Of a stretch of 64,000 bases of DNA, positions 14,277-22,823 are shown piece by piece. The notes below the pieces were generated by a model. It was not told the DNA's origin. It searched no databases and saw only the letters and a list, made by a program, of their open reading frames with translations. Every line of letters starts with the position of its first letter. Positions within the stretch are counted from its first letter, which is position 1. The DNA comes from Pelagibacter sp047722505. GTDB taxonomy: Bacteria > Pseudomonadota > Alphaproteobacteria > Pelagibacterales > Pelagibacteraceae. Position numbers and translations under genes: made by a program. The stretch lies in NCBI RefSeq assembly GCF_047722505.1, contig NZ_CP159814.1:744001-808000 (forward strand). The letters run 5' to 3'.

Positions 14277-15014
14277 CTATTTATTATTGTCATCTTTAGT
14301 AAGATTCTCTTCACCAATAGGTTTTTGTTCTGATGGTTGCTCTGTAACCTCTGGTGTTATTTCTGGTTCTGATGGTTGCTCTGTAACCTCTGGTGTTATT
14401 TCTGGTTCTGATGGTTGCTCTGTAACCTCTGGTGTTATTTCTGGTTCTGATGGTTGCTCTGTAACCTCTGGTGTTATTTCTGGTTCTGATGGTTGCTCTG
14501 TAACCTCTGGTGTTATTTCTGGTTCTGATGGTTTATTTTTTTGACCTCTAAAATACATATATCCAAACGTAACAATGAATAAAATAAGGCCAATTAAGTA
14601 ATATAAATATTGATTAATAAAACTTTTACTTGAATCTTCTACATCAACGGTTGTCTTAACAACTTCTAAAACCTCTGGCTCTGTTGCCTCTTCTTTAACA
14701 ACTTCTAAAACCTCTGGCTCTGTTGCCTCTTCTTTAACAACTTCTAAAACCTCTGGCTCTGTTGCCTCTTCTTTAACAACTTCTAAAACTTCTGGCTCTG
14801 TTGCCTCTTCTTTAACAACTTCTAAAACCTCTGGCTCTGTTGCCTCTTCTTTAACAACTTCTAAAACTTCTGGCTCTGTTGCCTCTTCTTTAACAACTTC
14901 TAAAACTTCTGGCTCTGTTATAATTTTTTTTTTAGAATTATTTTCTAAGGCATTAGTTGCTATAAACGCTATTAATACTATGACAATTATGCTCATTAAA
15001 TTTACATCATACAT
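14277..15014 (-). CDS. two-helix membrane protein with two different 13-residue repeat arrays
   Basis: A 245-residue protein of unusual design. A first membrane helix (residues about 6-23) is followed by seven copies of a charged 13-residue unit (TEPEVLEVVKEEA). A second helix comes next (LYYLIGLILFIVTFGYMYF), then five copies of a different 13-residue Pro/Glu/Thr unit (PEITPEVTEQPSE) and a short polar tail. Both repeats are acidic. With two helices, the two arrays are on opposite sides of the membrane: the first is most likely periplasmic and the second cytosolic. Copy number probably varies between strains. No family recognised. It starts at ATG 15014. Confidence 0.75.
   Translation of the reverse strand: MYDVNLMSIIVIVLIAFIATNALENNSKKKIITEPEVLEVVKEEATEPEVLEVVKEEATEPEVLEVVKEEATEPEVLEVVKEEATEPEVLEVVKEEATEPEVLEVVKEEATEPEVLEVVKTTVDVEDSSKSFINQYLYYLIGLILFIVTFGYMYFRGQKNKPSEPEITPEVTEQPSEPEITPEVTEQPSEPEITPEVTEQPSEPEITPEVTEQPSEPEITPEVTEQPSEQKPIGEENLTKDDNNK
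14326..14531 (-). repeat. 39-bp tandem array, five copies plus a partial
   Basis: Five almost identical 39-bp units plus a partial one encode the C-terminal Pro/Glu/Thr repeats of the membrane protein at 14277-15014. The near identity of copies implies recent expansion or ongoing homogenisation. Confidence 0.9.
14659..14919 (-). repeat. 39-bp tandem array, six full copies plus a partial
   Basis: Six full 39-bp units plus 27 bp of a seventh encode the TEPEVLEVVKEEA repeats. Copies differ mainly by a C/T change (CCT or CTT) in one codon. The array is unrelated in sequence to the one at 14326-14531 but has the same period. Confidence 0.9.
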
Positions 15015-15191
15015 CTTTTAAAAAGAAAAAGCCTGTATTAAGGGTCATCATTCAATAAATTTAATAGATGGATTTCATGGCTTTTTAGGTTAAGTTTTGA
15101 GCATATTCAGTTAGTCTATCTTTTTAATCACATGTTTGAGTGTTTTTTAAACTTATATTTTTTTTAGTTTGTTGGATTATAGTGCTGGCTA

Positions 15192-16076
15192 ATGAATAAC
15201 TTTTTCTTATTTATAGTCACACTTTTTTGCTGGTCTCCTACTTGGTATGTAATCAAATTTCAATTAGGTTACGTAGATCCATTAGTATCTGTATTTTATA
15301 GATTTTTAATGGCTGCAATCATCATTTTTGTTTATTTAGTTTATAAGAAAAAAAATCTTAAGTTTTCTTTAAATCAGCATCTTTGGTTTTTAATCTTTGG
15401 TATCTGTCTTTATTCTCTAAATTATGTTTTCTTTTATCTATCAAATACTTATTTAATAAGCGCATTTCCAGCGATTGTCTTTTCAACGGTAGTGATTATG
15501 AATATTTTAGGAGAAGGCTTTTATTTTAAAAAGAAACCTTCTTTAAAAACTTTACTTGGCGCAACTATTGGAATGATTGGAATTATAATAATCTTTAATG
15601 ATGAAATCTTTAATTTTTCCTTAGCTAATGGCACTCATGTTGGTTTATTTTTAGCACTACTTGGAACATTTTGCGCATCAACAGGTAACATGGTTCACCA
15701 AAGAAACTTAAATAACAATTTTCCTTTAATACCAACCATTGCTTATGCAATGCTTTATGGTTCACTGGTCACTCTATTAATTACCCAAATAAAAGGTACT
15801 GAATTATTATTTGAATATAGTTTCAGCTATATCGCGTCCCTTGCTTACTTATCTATTGTGGGCTCAATATTTGCTTTTATCTTCTATTTAAGATTATTAG
15901 AGAAAGTTGGAGCAGGAAGAGCTGGTTATGTGGGGGTTGTAATGCCCGTACTTGCTTTATTAATATCAACAGTGTTTGAAAACTTAGAATGGCAACAAGA
16001 TTTAATAATAGGCTTACCTATTTTAATTATTGGTGCTGTACTTGTTATTAATCAGAAAATAAAACCTATAAAATAA
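15192..16076 (+). CDS. EamA/DMT-family transporter
   Basis: A 294-residue integral membrane protein with about ten helices in two EamA repeats, the normal length of the family. The end of the second repeat is typical (LEKVGAGRAGYVGVVMPVLALLIS). It is an exporter of unknown small molecules and is distinct from the EamA gene at 11899. It starts at ATG 15192 and converges on the pentapeptide gene, whose stop is 21 nt away. Confidence 0.88.
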   Translation: MNNFFLFIVTLFCWSPTWYVIKFQLGYVDPLVSVFYRFLMAAIIIFVYLVYKKKNLKFSLNQHLWFLIFGICLYSLNYVFFYLSNTYLISAFPAIVFSTVVIMNILGEGFYFKKKPSLKTLLGATIGMIGIIIIFNDEIFNFSLANGTHVGLFLALLGTFCASTGNMVHQRNLNNNFPLIPTIAYAMLYGSLVTLLITQIKGTELLFEYSFSYIASLAYLSIVGSIFAFIFYLRLLEKVGAGRAGYVGVVMPVLALLISTVFENLEWQQDLIIGLPILIIGAVLVINQKIKPIK

Positions 16077-16097
16077 ATTAATAATTCCTAAGAATTT

Positions 16098-16634
16098 TTA
16101 TTTATTACATTTACCAATGGAAACTAAAGAACATTTAGTTCCATCAATCCAAGTTGCGTTATTAAGATTGGCACCCTCAAAGTTGGCATTAAGAATATTA
16201 GCACCTGTTAAATCAGCTTCAAAAAGATTGCTGTTAGTGAAGTTTGTCTCAATTAATGATGAGCCTTTAAAATTTACTCTTGTTAAGTTTGCACTTGAAA
16301 AGTTGGCTTTTTCAAAGATACCCCCTTCAAGATTTGCTTCATATAAATTAGTTCTAATAAAAGAAGATTCTACAAAATTACCATTAGCTAATATTGCGTT
16401 CATCATTACCCCTTTATCAAAGGTAACTTTAATAAAGCTAATAAAAGAAAGATTAGAGTTTGGTATATAAGCTCTACTTAGATCTTGGCCTTCTGAGAAT
16501 TGGCAATTAGAATAATCCACGCCATCTGTTGGGGCATCATCACAACCTGCTTTAGCACCGCTGGATATCAATAAACTTAAAACTAAAATGGCAAAAAACT
16601 TAACAATAAAGCTAGTGCCCAATAATTTTGTCAT
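16098..16634 (-). CDS. secreted pentapeptide-repeat protein
   Basis: A 178-residue protein with a signal peptide (hydrophobic residues about 10-28, cleavage after AKA) and roughly 15 A(D/N)LXX-type pentapeptides from residue 60 onward (for example TNLYEANLEGGIFEKANF), which form a right-handed square beta-helix. Cysteines lie at both ends of the mature protein and may cap the helix by a disulfide. Location is periplasmic or outer surface; function unknown. I chose ATG 16634; a TTG five codons upstream is less likely. Confidence 0.82.
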   Translation of the reverse strand: MTKLLGTSFIVKFFAILVLSLLISSGAKAGCDDAPTDGVDYSNCQFSEGQDLSRAYIPNSNLSFISFIKVTFDKGVMMNAILANGNFVESSFIRTNLYEANLEGGIFEKANFSSANLTRVNFKGSSLIETNFTNSNLFEADLTGANILNANFEGANLNNATWIDGTKCSLVSIGKCNK

Positions 16635-16703
16635 ATTAAATGCTAACAAATCATAGATTGAGAGTCTTCTATTAATTTAATTATAGATAAAATTAAGCTG
16701 CTA

Positions 16704-18104
16704 TTATCTTTTTGGGAAACCTTCTACTGTATAGAAGTTTCTTATCTTCTTTAGAGACACATAATAAGCGCTATCTCTAAATGATTTTTTAATTTGTTTT
16801 TTAGCATTATAAATTTCAATAAATGCATTTCTCATACTATCTTCTAGACCTGAAAATGCCAAATCCTCTTCATCCGCTCCATGAATAATTTTTTTAATGG
16901 TATCAAAATCAGTTTTAGTATTAGTTTTTTTATCTATCAAATCAATAATGTCTAATATTTTTTGTTCTTGAAATCTTTTTTCAACTCTACCAAAACGTAT
17001 ATGAGAAATATCTTTTACCCACTCGAAATAAGAAACTACTACCCCACCCGCATTGACATAAATATCAGGGATAATCATAACTCCTTTTTCAAATAATTTT
17101 TGGTCAGCCTCAAATGAAATAGGACCATTAGCAGCTTCAATTATTAATTTTGTTTTAATCTTATCTACATTATCAACTGTGATTGCATTTTCTAATGCAG
17201 CCGGAATTAAAATATCACAATCTAATTCTAAGAGTTCGCTTGGTTTATTTTTAAAATCTCCAAGCTTAGGATTTTTAATACTTTTATTTTTTTGAAAAAA
17301 TTCAATTAGTGCATTTATATCAATACCTTTTTTATTATATAAATAACCATCAAACTCTCCAATAGCTATAATCTTTGCATTGTCTCTATTATATAAATGT
17401 TTAGCTAAATTACTTCCTACATTACCAAAACCTTGAACTATAATTTCATTATCTTTTAATTCATTTTTTAAACCAGCTTCTTTAACGACATCTTCATGTC
17501 TAAATATTTCTCTAACCACTTCTTCAATGCCTCTACCAGTAGCTTCTGTTCTTCCAGCAATACCTCCACGATGTAAGGGTTTACCCGTTACACAACCTCT
17601 ATAATTTATATCATCAGGTTTAAGTGTTTTGTATGTCTCTAAAATCCATTCCATTTCTCTTTCTGATGTTCCGACATCTGGAGCTGGAACATTTAAAGCT
17701 GGAGAAATAAAACCTTTATTAATTAGTTTACTTGCAAAGGCTTTAGTAATTTCTCTAAGTTGAGGCATTGTGTAATTCTTAGGATTAATTTTTAAGCCCC
17801 CTTTTGCGCCACCAAAAGGAATATTAACTATTGCACATTTGTAAGTCATTAAAGATGCCAAAGCTTCTGTGTCGTCTTGATCAACCGTTTCTGAATATCT
17901 TAGTCCACCTTTGGTTGGAAGTATATGTTCTGAATGAACTGCCCTCCATCCTGTAAAATTATTAATTTTGTCATCTAAGACAACACCTACATTTACTTTA
18001 ATTAATGAGTGAGTAGATTTTAGATGTTCAAGTAAGTCATCACTAAAGTTTAGTAATTTAGCTGATTTGTCTACATGTAAGTTGACGTTATCTTTAAAGC
18101 TCAT
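16704..18104 (-). CDS. Glu/Leu/Phe/Val dehydrogenase, probably glutamate dehydrogenase
   Basis: A 466-residue protein with the dimerisation domain followed by an NAD(P)-binding Rossmann domain (VQGFGNVGSNLA). The catalytic lysine lies in PFGGAKGGLKINP, and the K/D-containing VPAPDVGTS motif is intact. It interconverts glutamate and 2-oxoglutarate plus ammonia; the sequence suggests the hexameric GDH group, length slightly above the usual 420-450. The cofactor cannot be decided safely by eye. It is a single gene with short flanking gaps and starts at ATG 18104. Confidence 0.88.
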   Translation of the reverse strand: MSFKDNVNLHVDKSAKLLNFSDDLLEHLKSTHSLIKVNVGVVLDDKINNFTGWRAVHSEHILPTKGGLRYSETVDQDDTEALASLMTYKCAIVNIPFGGAKGGLKINPKNYTMPQLREITKAFASKLINKGFISPALNVPAPDVGTSEREMEWILETYKTLKPDDINYRGCVTGKPLHRGGIAGRTEATGRGIEEVVREIFRHEDVVKEAGLKNELKDNEIIVQGFGNVGSNLAKHLYNRDNAKIIAIGEFDGYLYNKKGIDINALIEFFQKNKSIKNPKLGDFKNKPSELLELDCDILIPAALENAITVDNVDKIKTKLIIEAANGPISFEADQKLFEKGVMIIPDIYVNAGGVVVSYFEWVKDISHIRFGRVEKRFQEQKILDIIDLIDKKTNTKTDFDTIKKIIHGADEEDLAFSGLEDSMRNAFIEIYNAKKQIKKSFRDSAYYVSLKKIRNFYTVEGFPKR

Positions 18105-18153
18105 TTATAAAAATCATATATTAATGAAATTTATTAACCACTTTTATCTTTAT

Positions 18154-18642
18154 CTAATGAGGCTTAGTCCAATACCCATAAACACATCGTGTTCCACGTC
18201 TTGAACAATCATAAGTGTCATGCAAGACACCATCTTTAACAACAGTTATATGTTTTGAACAAGATACAATTAAAGTTCCAGTTGGAAGTTCATCTTTTTT
18301 TAAATGAACTTTACAACCTTGACCGATAAACATTGTTGGCGTCCACTGCCATCCTAGTTTTTCAAGATATTTTTTAACAACTACTCTATGAGTGCCTGAT
18401 CTTGGACTATCATTTTTTTGTTTCAAACTTCTAGCAAGCTTAGTTCTTGATGTAGTTCTAAATTCTTCATTAGCTTTATAAAGATCATCATAAATTTTTT
18501 GATATGGGAGACCTGATACAATTGCAATAGATCTAACTACACAATCTCCAGCTTTTCCCTTGTAACCGGCAGCAGCCCTGCCACCATCATTAATTTCTAA
18601 TTCTAAATTGCTACTTGAAAATAATCTTTTAAAAAAATTCAA
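18154..18642 (-). CDS. papain-like cysteine-protease-fold protein
   Basis: A 162-residue protein with a GDCVVRSIAIVSG motif near residue 33, followed much later by SKHITVVKDGVLHDTYD. The Cys / His / Asp order and spacing fit small papain-like (C39-like) peptidase-fold proteins often met in phages. Activity is not proven. It starts with TTG 18642, overlapping the upstream TGA (TTGA), as no other Met is available before the Cys. It is co-transcribed with the 97-residue gene upstream and with sulP. Confidence 0.6.
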   Translation of the reverse strand: MNFFKRLFSSSNLELEINDGGRAAAGYKGKAGDCVVRSIAIVSGLPYQKIYDDLYKANEEFRTTSRTKLARSLKQKNDSPRSGTHRVVVKKYLEKLGWQWTPTMFIGQGCKVHLKKDELPTGTLIVSCSKHITVVKDGVLHDTYDCSRRGTRCVYGYWTKPH

Positions 18643-18932
18643 GATTTACTTTTGTGATCAAGGATCTCCACCATACACTGAGTTGCATATTCACGCCATT
18701 CCACAGCTGATTTATCCTTAAGGTTATTAAGGTGGTTCATATTACTATCAATATTTTCTTGATGTTTAGCTTTATCAGCCTCATCTAGATTTTTTTCCAT
18801 ATTAGTAAGATTGGTCTTCATTGCATTAATCCAACTATTGCCAAGCTCTACACATTTAACATCATCTTTCTCATCACAAATTTGCTTAAAGAAATTAAAA
18901 ATAACGTCATCAGCTTTTATCTCTTTATTCAT
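18639..18932 (-). CDS. small helical hypothetical protein
   Basis: A 97-residue acidic, all-helical protein with cysteines in QICDEKDDVKCVELG and TQCMVEI. I chose ATG 18932, which starts one base after the SulP stop and is preceded by GGAAAA; a TTG four codons upstream would overlap sulP. Not recognised. It is coupled to the papain-like gene downstream by a TTGA overlap. Confidence 0.6.
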   Translation of the reverse strand: MNKEIKADDVIFNFFKQICDEKDDVKCVELGNSWINAMKTNLTNMEKNLDEADKAKHQENIDSNMNHLNNLKDKSAVEWREYATQCMVEILDHKSKS

Positions 18933-18933
18933 A

Positions 18934-20571
18934 TTATTTTCCAAAAATACCCAATTTCACATCATAATCAACTGCAACTCCATAATCTGGATCATCATCA
19001 CTATCGACTACAAGTTGTCCTGCTTTACTTAATAATTTATGACAATCACGAGTGAGATGTCTAAGCTTAACTCTTTTGCCAAAACTATTATATTTGTCTG
19101 CAATATCTTCAATTGCTTTTAAAGCAGATTGATCAATTACTTTTGATCTAACAAAATCAATAATAATTATATCAGGATCTTTAGAGGGATTAAAAAGTTC
19201 AAGAAAACTATTTGTTGAACTAAAAAAAAGAGGCCCTTCTATTTCATAAACTTTTGCACCTTTTTCTGTTTTAGAGGGTCTTTCTGTTGCTCTAATTTTT
19301 GATGCTGACTTCCATGCAAAAACTAATGCAGAAACAATTACCCCTACTAATACTGCTACTGCTAAATCTTCTAAAACCGTAACAACAGTTACAAGTATTG
19401 TGACTAAAGCATCACTTTTTGGAACAAAAAATAAAATCTTTAAAGAGTTCCATGCAAATGTTCCAATCACTACCATGAACATCACACCAACAAGGGCAGC
19501 AATAGGTATCATTTCAATATATGATGATGTGTATAAAATAAAGATTAACAAAAATAATGCAGCAGATATCCCTGCTATACGTGTTCTACCACCAGATCTA
19601 ACATTGATCATTGATTGACCAATCATCGCACAACCACCCATTCCCCCAAAAAACCCTGTAACAGTATTTGCTAAGCCTTGTGCTAAACATTCCTGGCTAG
19701 CACCACCTCTTTTATTGGTTATTTCTCCCACCAAATTTAAAGTTAGCAAACTTTCTATCAATCCTATTGAGGCTAAAATGAATGCATAGGGAAAAATAAT
19801 CTTCAATGTTTCAATATTAAAAGGAACACTTGGAATAGAAAAATCTGGAAGCCCACCTTTAACACTAGCTAGATCACCAACATTAGGAATATCGATTTTT
19901 AAGGTTAAGGCTAAAATAGTTGTAAATAAAATAGCCACTAATGTAGATGGCAATAATTTTGTAATTTTTGGCAAAAACCAAATAATAAACATCGTAAATA
20001 CAACAAATATAATGGAATAAAGTAGTGTATTCCCTGTAACCCACACTGACTCGCCAAGTGCATTTATTGTTTTAAACTGACTGAGCTGAGAAATACCAAT
20101 TACTATTGCCAGTCCATTCACAAAGCCAAGCATTACAGGCTCCGGGACCATCCTGATAAATTTACCAAGTTTAAAGATACCCGCAATCAATTGTAATATT
20201 CCCATCAAAACTACTGTTGCAAATAAATATTGAGCTCCATGGTCCATAACAAGTGCAACCATTACAACGGCTAAAGCACCTGTAGCCCCTGAAATCATTC
20301 CGGGTCGACCCCCTATTAAAGCAGTAATTAAACCAACTATAAAAGCTGCATAAAGACCAGATAAAGGTGCTACACCAGCTACAAAAGCAAATGCAATAGC
20401 TTCTGGAACTAAAGCTAAAGCCACTGTTAATCCGGACAAAATTTCAACTCTAAAAAGTGAAAAGGATAATCCTTCTTTTGGAATATAGTTTTGCGAATTA
20501 AATCTAAAAGACTTTACAATGCCTAAAATTGCTTCTGATGCAATTTGTGAATTGGGTTTTATTTTTTTCAA
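18934..20571 (-). CDS. SulP-family anion transporter with STAS domain
   Basis: A 545-residue protein: a transmembrane domain of 12-14 segments (about residues 35-430) with the SulP signature region LVPEAIAFAFVAGV, followed by a cytosolic STAS domain (about 440-545). SulP proteins import sulfate, bicarbonate or dicarboxylates, often Na+- or H+-coupled; the substrate is undetermined. Start is TTG 20571, the only start giving a normal N-terminus (no ATG before the first helix). Two small genes follow in the same direction. Confidence 0.9.
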   Translation of the reverse strand: MKKIKPNSQIASEAILGIVKSFRFNSQNYIPKEGLSFSLFRVEILSGLTVALALVPEAIAFAFVAGVAPLSGLYAAFIVGLITALIGGRPGMISGATGALAVVMVALVMDHGAQYLFATVVLMGILQLIAGIFKLGKFIRMVPEPVMLGFVNGLAIVIGISQLSQFKTINALGESVWVTGNTLLYSIIFVVFTMFIIWFLPKITKLLPSTLVAILFTTILALTLKIDIPNVGDLASVKGGLPDFSIPSVPFNIETLKIIFPYAFILASIGLIESLLTLNLVGEITNKRGGASQECLAQGLANTVTGFFGGMGGCAMIGQSMINVRSGGRTRIAGISAALFLLIFILYTSSYIEMIPIAALVGVMFMVVIGTFAWNSLKILFFVPKSDALVTILVTVVTVLEDLAVAVLVGVIVSALVFAWKSASKIRATERPSKTEKGAKVYEIEGPLFFSSTNSFLELFNPSKDPDIIIIDFVRSKVIDQSALKAIEDIADKYNSFGKRVKLRHLTRDCHKLLSKAGQLVVDSDDDPDYGVAVDYDVKLGIFGK

Positions 20572-20697
20572 ATATTTTACTAGTTTTATTAATATTAAAA
20601 CACTTCTTATGATCTAATAAAGCAAGTAGTTGATAAAGTCTACTTTCAATTATTAAGTGTATAACTATTTGAAGAGAATCGCATACAAGTAATGTAA

Positions 20698-20739
20698 GGG
20701 TGGCGTAGGGAGACTGAAACCACCCTGACCCCTTCCCTA
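20698..20739. other. GC-rich mutually exclusive hairpins
   Basis: GGGTGG (20698-20703) pairs with CCACCC (20720-20725). Inside this loop TAGGGA (20706-20711) can instead pair with TCCCTA (20734-20739), so the two stems exclude each other. The patch is far richer in GC than its surroundings. It lies just behind the HIT gene stop (on the minus strand) and in front of sulP, so it may be an attenuator or 3' element. No clear T-run follows on the minus strand. Confidence 0.4.
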
Positions 20740-21135
20740 AAAACCTTTTTTTAACAAATCAATAATTTTTTTTAATGACTGTTTTAAGTAAGGTTTACCT
20801 TTAGTCATCCAAACAGATAAAGGCCACGTACTATCTTTGGTAGATCTTGCAATAATATGAATATGTAATTGAGGAACAATGTTACCAATTTTTTCAACAT
20901 TAAGTTTTTTAGTTTTAAATATTTTTTTCATTAACTTGCTACAATGAACAATTTCTTTCATAAGCAACATTTGATCTTTTGAATTAAGTTCTGAAATATC
21001 AGTAATATTTTTTCTTTTTGGAATTAAAATGATCCAAGGAAATTTTGCATTATCAATTAAACGAATATTGCATAGTTTTAGATTGGTTATTAAATGAGAA
21101 TCTTTTAGAAAACTTTTATTTACTTTATTTGCCAT
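20737..21135 (-). CDS. HIT-family hydrolase
   Basis: A 132-residue HIT protein. The nucleotide-binding histidine triad is QLHIHIIAR (H-x-H-x). These enzymes hydrolyse nucleotide phosphoramidates or dinucleoside polyphosphates. The length fits the family (about 110-150). The N-terminal part ends in the usual WIILIPKRKNITDISEL segment. It is cytosolic and starts at ATG 21135. A DUF2061 gene is divergent. Confidence 0.85.
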   Translation of the reverse strand: MANKVNKSFLKDSHLITNLKLCNIRLIDNAKFPWIILIPKRKNITDISELNSKDQMLLMKEIVHCSKLMKKIFKTKKLNVEKIGNIVPQLHIHIIARSTKDSTWPLSVWMTKGKPYLKQSLKKIIDLLKKGF

Positions 21136-21194
21136 ATTAAATTTTAATATAAATCTGTTTCATAAGCAAAATCTATTATAAGCTAAACTATATT

Positions 21195-21395
21195 ATGGCT
21201 GATAAAAAAATACGATCCGTTGCTAAAACATTTTCATGGAGACTTTTTATATTTATCTACTGGGTAATATTTGGGTATATTTTTACTGGTAGTTTTAAAG
21301 GAGCTGGAATACTGGGGTTAGGCTCAATAATTCCTCTCTTTTTTTATTATTTTCATGAAAGAATTTGGAACAAGATTAAGTGGGGTCTTAACTAA
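21195..21395 (+). CDS. DUF2061 small membrane protein
   Basis: A 66-residue two-helix protein with the DUF2061 pattern: KTFSWRLF near the start and FFYYFHERIW at the end. Location is the inner membrane; the family's role is unknown. It begins at ATG 21195 and converges with the malonyl-CoA decarboxylase gene 18 nt away. A broken relative of its C-terminus is visible at 33186-33236. Confidence 0.82.
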   Translation: MADKKIRSVAKTFSWRLFIFIYWVIFGYIFTGSFKGAGILGLGSIIPLFFYYFHERIWNKIKWGLN

Positions 21396-21413
21396 ATAAA
21401 AATTAAAGTATCT

Positions 21414-22718
21414 TTATAAATATTTCTTTATTTTATTAGATACAATTATTTTGTTATTATTTACATAATCTTCATGATTTTTTTCAATATTTGTAAGCTC
21501 ATACAGATAGTTGACCATTACCCCAAAAGATCTTTTAAAACCAACTTCAGAAATATTTGCATTAACAATTATATCATCAACAATTGCTCCATTACCTAAA
21601 TGAAATCGGCTAACATCATTAAGCGGCAATCCTTTATTATTTTTTTCATTAATTATGTAATGAGCTACTAATTTTATTATAGCTTCTTTATTTTTTACAA
21701 TTCTGTTATCACCTAATTTCAAATCTTTTGACTTTAAGAAGGAAACATCTTTATCCTTCAAATTTCCTAAAATATTTTTAATCTTAACTTCATCTAAATA
21801 CCTAAACCAATCAACAAAGCCTGGTATGGGCGATAAAGTCCCAAAGTTTTTAATATGAGGTAGCTCCTCTTGTATTTCATAAACAACTCTTTTAATTAAA
21901 AAATTACCTAACGTAACTCTTGATAAACCCTCTTGGCAGTTACTAATCGAATAAAAAGTTGCTGTATCATAACTTTTTGAGTCGGTAGTTGATGGCTTCA
22001 TTAATTCTTGGATAGATCTACCTAACCCTTTAGTAAGTGCAACCTGAACAAAAATAATAGGTTCGTCTTCAAGGGCTGGGTGAAAGTATGAAAAAAATCT
22101 TCTATCTTCACCTAATCTTCTTTTAAGTTCATTCATGTCATTTATTTGATGAACTCTTTCATATTTAATTATTTTTTCTAAAACAGCTGCTTTAGTATCC
22201 CATGTAATTTTTTCAAGTTTTAAAAATCCAGGATTGAACCAGGCTTTAAATAAATATCTTAAGTCATCATCTAATGCTTTAAGATCTTTGTTATCTTTTA
22301 AAATTTTAATCAAATCCTCTCTCAAAGAAACTATTGCAGAAGTTCCATTGGGGGCCATATTCATTCTTGTAAAAAGCTCTCTTCTACTTCCCTCAGAAAC
22401 TCTAAATAAGTGTGATAAATTTTTTTCATTTTGTGAATTTTTATAAATATCAATCGCTTCATTAACCTTCATAAAACTTGGCTTATTTTTTTCATTAATT
22501 TTTTTAAAGAACAAAAGTTTATTTTCAACAGATAAGGTTTGATATAATTCAATAATATTTCTTGCAACCGTAATACCAAACGCAGCACCTTTGTGTGAAA
22601 TCAAATCATCACATAAAGATATGATGGACTCTAAGTCATTTTTTTTAATATTTTTTATACCAAAAAGTTTTTGACCAGCATCAGCAATGGATGAAATTAT
22701 CTCTTTAAAATTAAACAT
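21414..22718 (-). CDS. malonyl-CoA decarboxylase
   Basis: A 434-residue protein with the helical N-terminal and GNAT-like C-terminal domains of malonyl-CoA decarboxylase, which converts malonyl-CoA to acetyl-CoA and CO2. The catalytic Ser is in FYSISNCQEGL and the catalytic His in RFHLGNGA, both conserved family residues. Other matches include ELFTRMNMAPNGT and GTLSPIPGF. Length matches bacterial family members (about 400-460). Malonate-importing genes (matB, matC) are not next to it. It starts at ATG 22718. Confidence 0.92.
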   Translation of the reverse strand: MFNFKEIISSIADAGQKLFGIKNIKKNDLESIISLCDDLISHKGAAFGITVARNIIELYQTLSVENKLLFFKKINEKNKPSFMKVNEAIDIYKNSQNEKNLSHLFRVSEGSRRELFTRMNMAPNGTSAIVSLREDLIKILKDNKDLKALDDDLRYLFKAWFNPGFLKLEKITWDTKAAVLEKIIKYERVHQINDMNELKRRLGEDRRFFSYFHPALEDEPIIFVQVALTKGLGRSIQELMKPSTTDSKSYDTATFYSISNCQEGLSRVTLGNFLIKRVVYEIQEELPHIKNFGTLSPIPGFVDWFRYLDEVKIKNILGNLKDKDVSFLKSKDLKLGDNRIVKNKEAIIKLVAHYIINEKNNKGLPLNDVSRFHLGNGAIVDDIIVNANISEVGFKRSFGVMVNYLYELTNIEKNHEDYVNNNKIIVSNKIKKYL

Positions 22719-22802
22719 AATTAATTATATAATAATTAAATATTCAACTAAAGATCTAATAGAAACATTTAGTGAAAAAATTTATACTGTTAAAATTTAA
22801 AA

Positions 22803-22818
22803 AAGTAATCTTTTACTT
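22803..22818 (-). terminator. weak terminator after serine-glyoxylate aminotransferase
   Basis: On the minus strand, AAGTAA pairs with TTACTT over a 4-nt loop, immediately followed by a T-rich stretch. It lies 5-21 nt behind the stop of the aminotransferase gene. The stem is AT-only apart from one G-C pair at each arm, so it is a weak terminator. Confidence 0.4.
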
Positions 22819-22823
22819 AATTT

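Noticed and set aside
14129..14317. Minus-strand 62-codon frame across the cytochrome start
   Set aside because: It overlaps the cytochrome c signal peptide in another frame and the repeat protein's end, and has no credible start site.
14287..14544. Plus-strand Ser/Gly/Val repeat frame (85 codons)
   Set aside because: It is the antisense shadow of the C-terminal repeat array; periodic DNA keeps the opposite frame open by chance.
14287..14919. Regular repeats resembling a CRISPR array
   Set aside because: The units are contiguous 39-bp tandem copies without spacers, in frame within a coding gene, and no cas gene is near.
15026..15086. Inverted repeat AAAAAGCC / GGCTTTTT as a terminator
   Set aside because: Arms are 45 nt apart and there is no compact stem; in such AT-rich DNA an 8-bp match is not convincing.
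16117..16470. Plus-strand 117-codon frame over the pentapeptide gene
   Set aside because: It is opposite to a well-supported repeat protein with a signal peptide and shows only Leu/Lys-rich low-complexity sequence.
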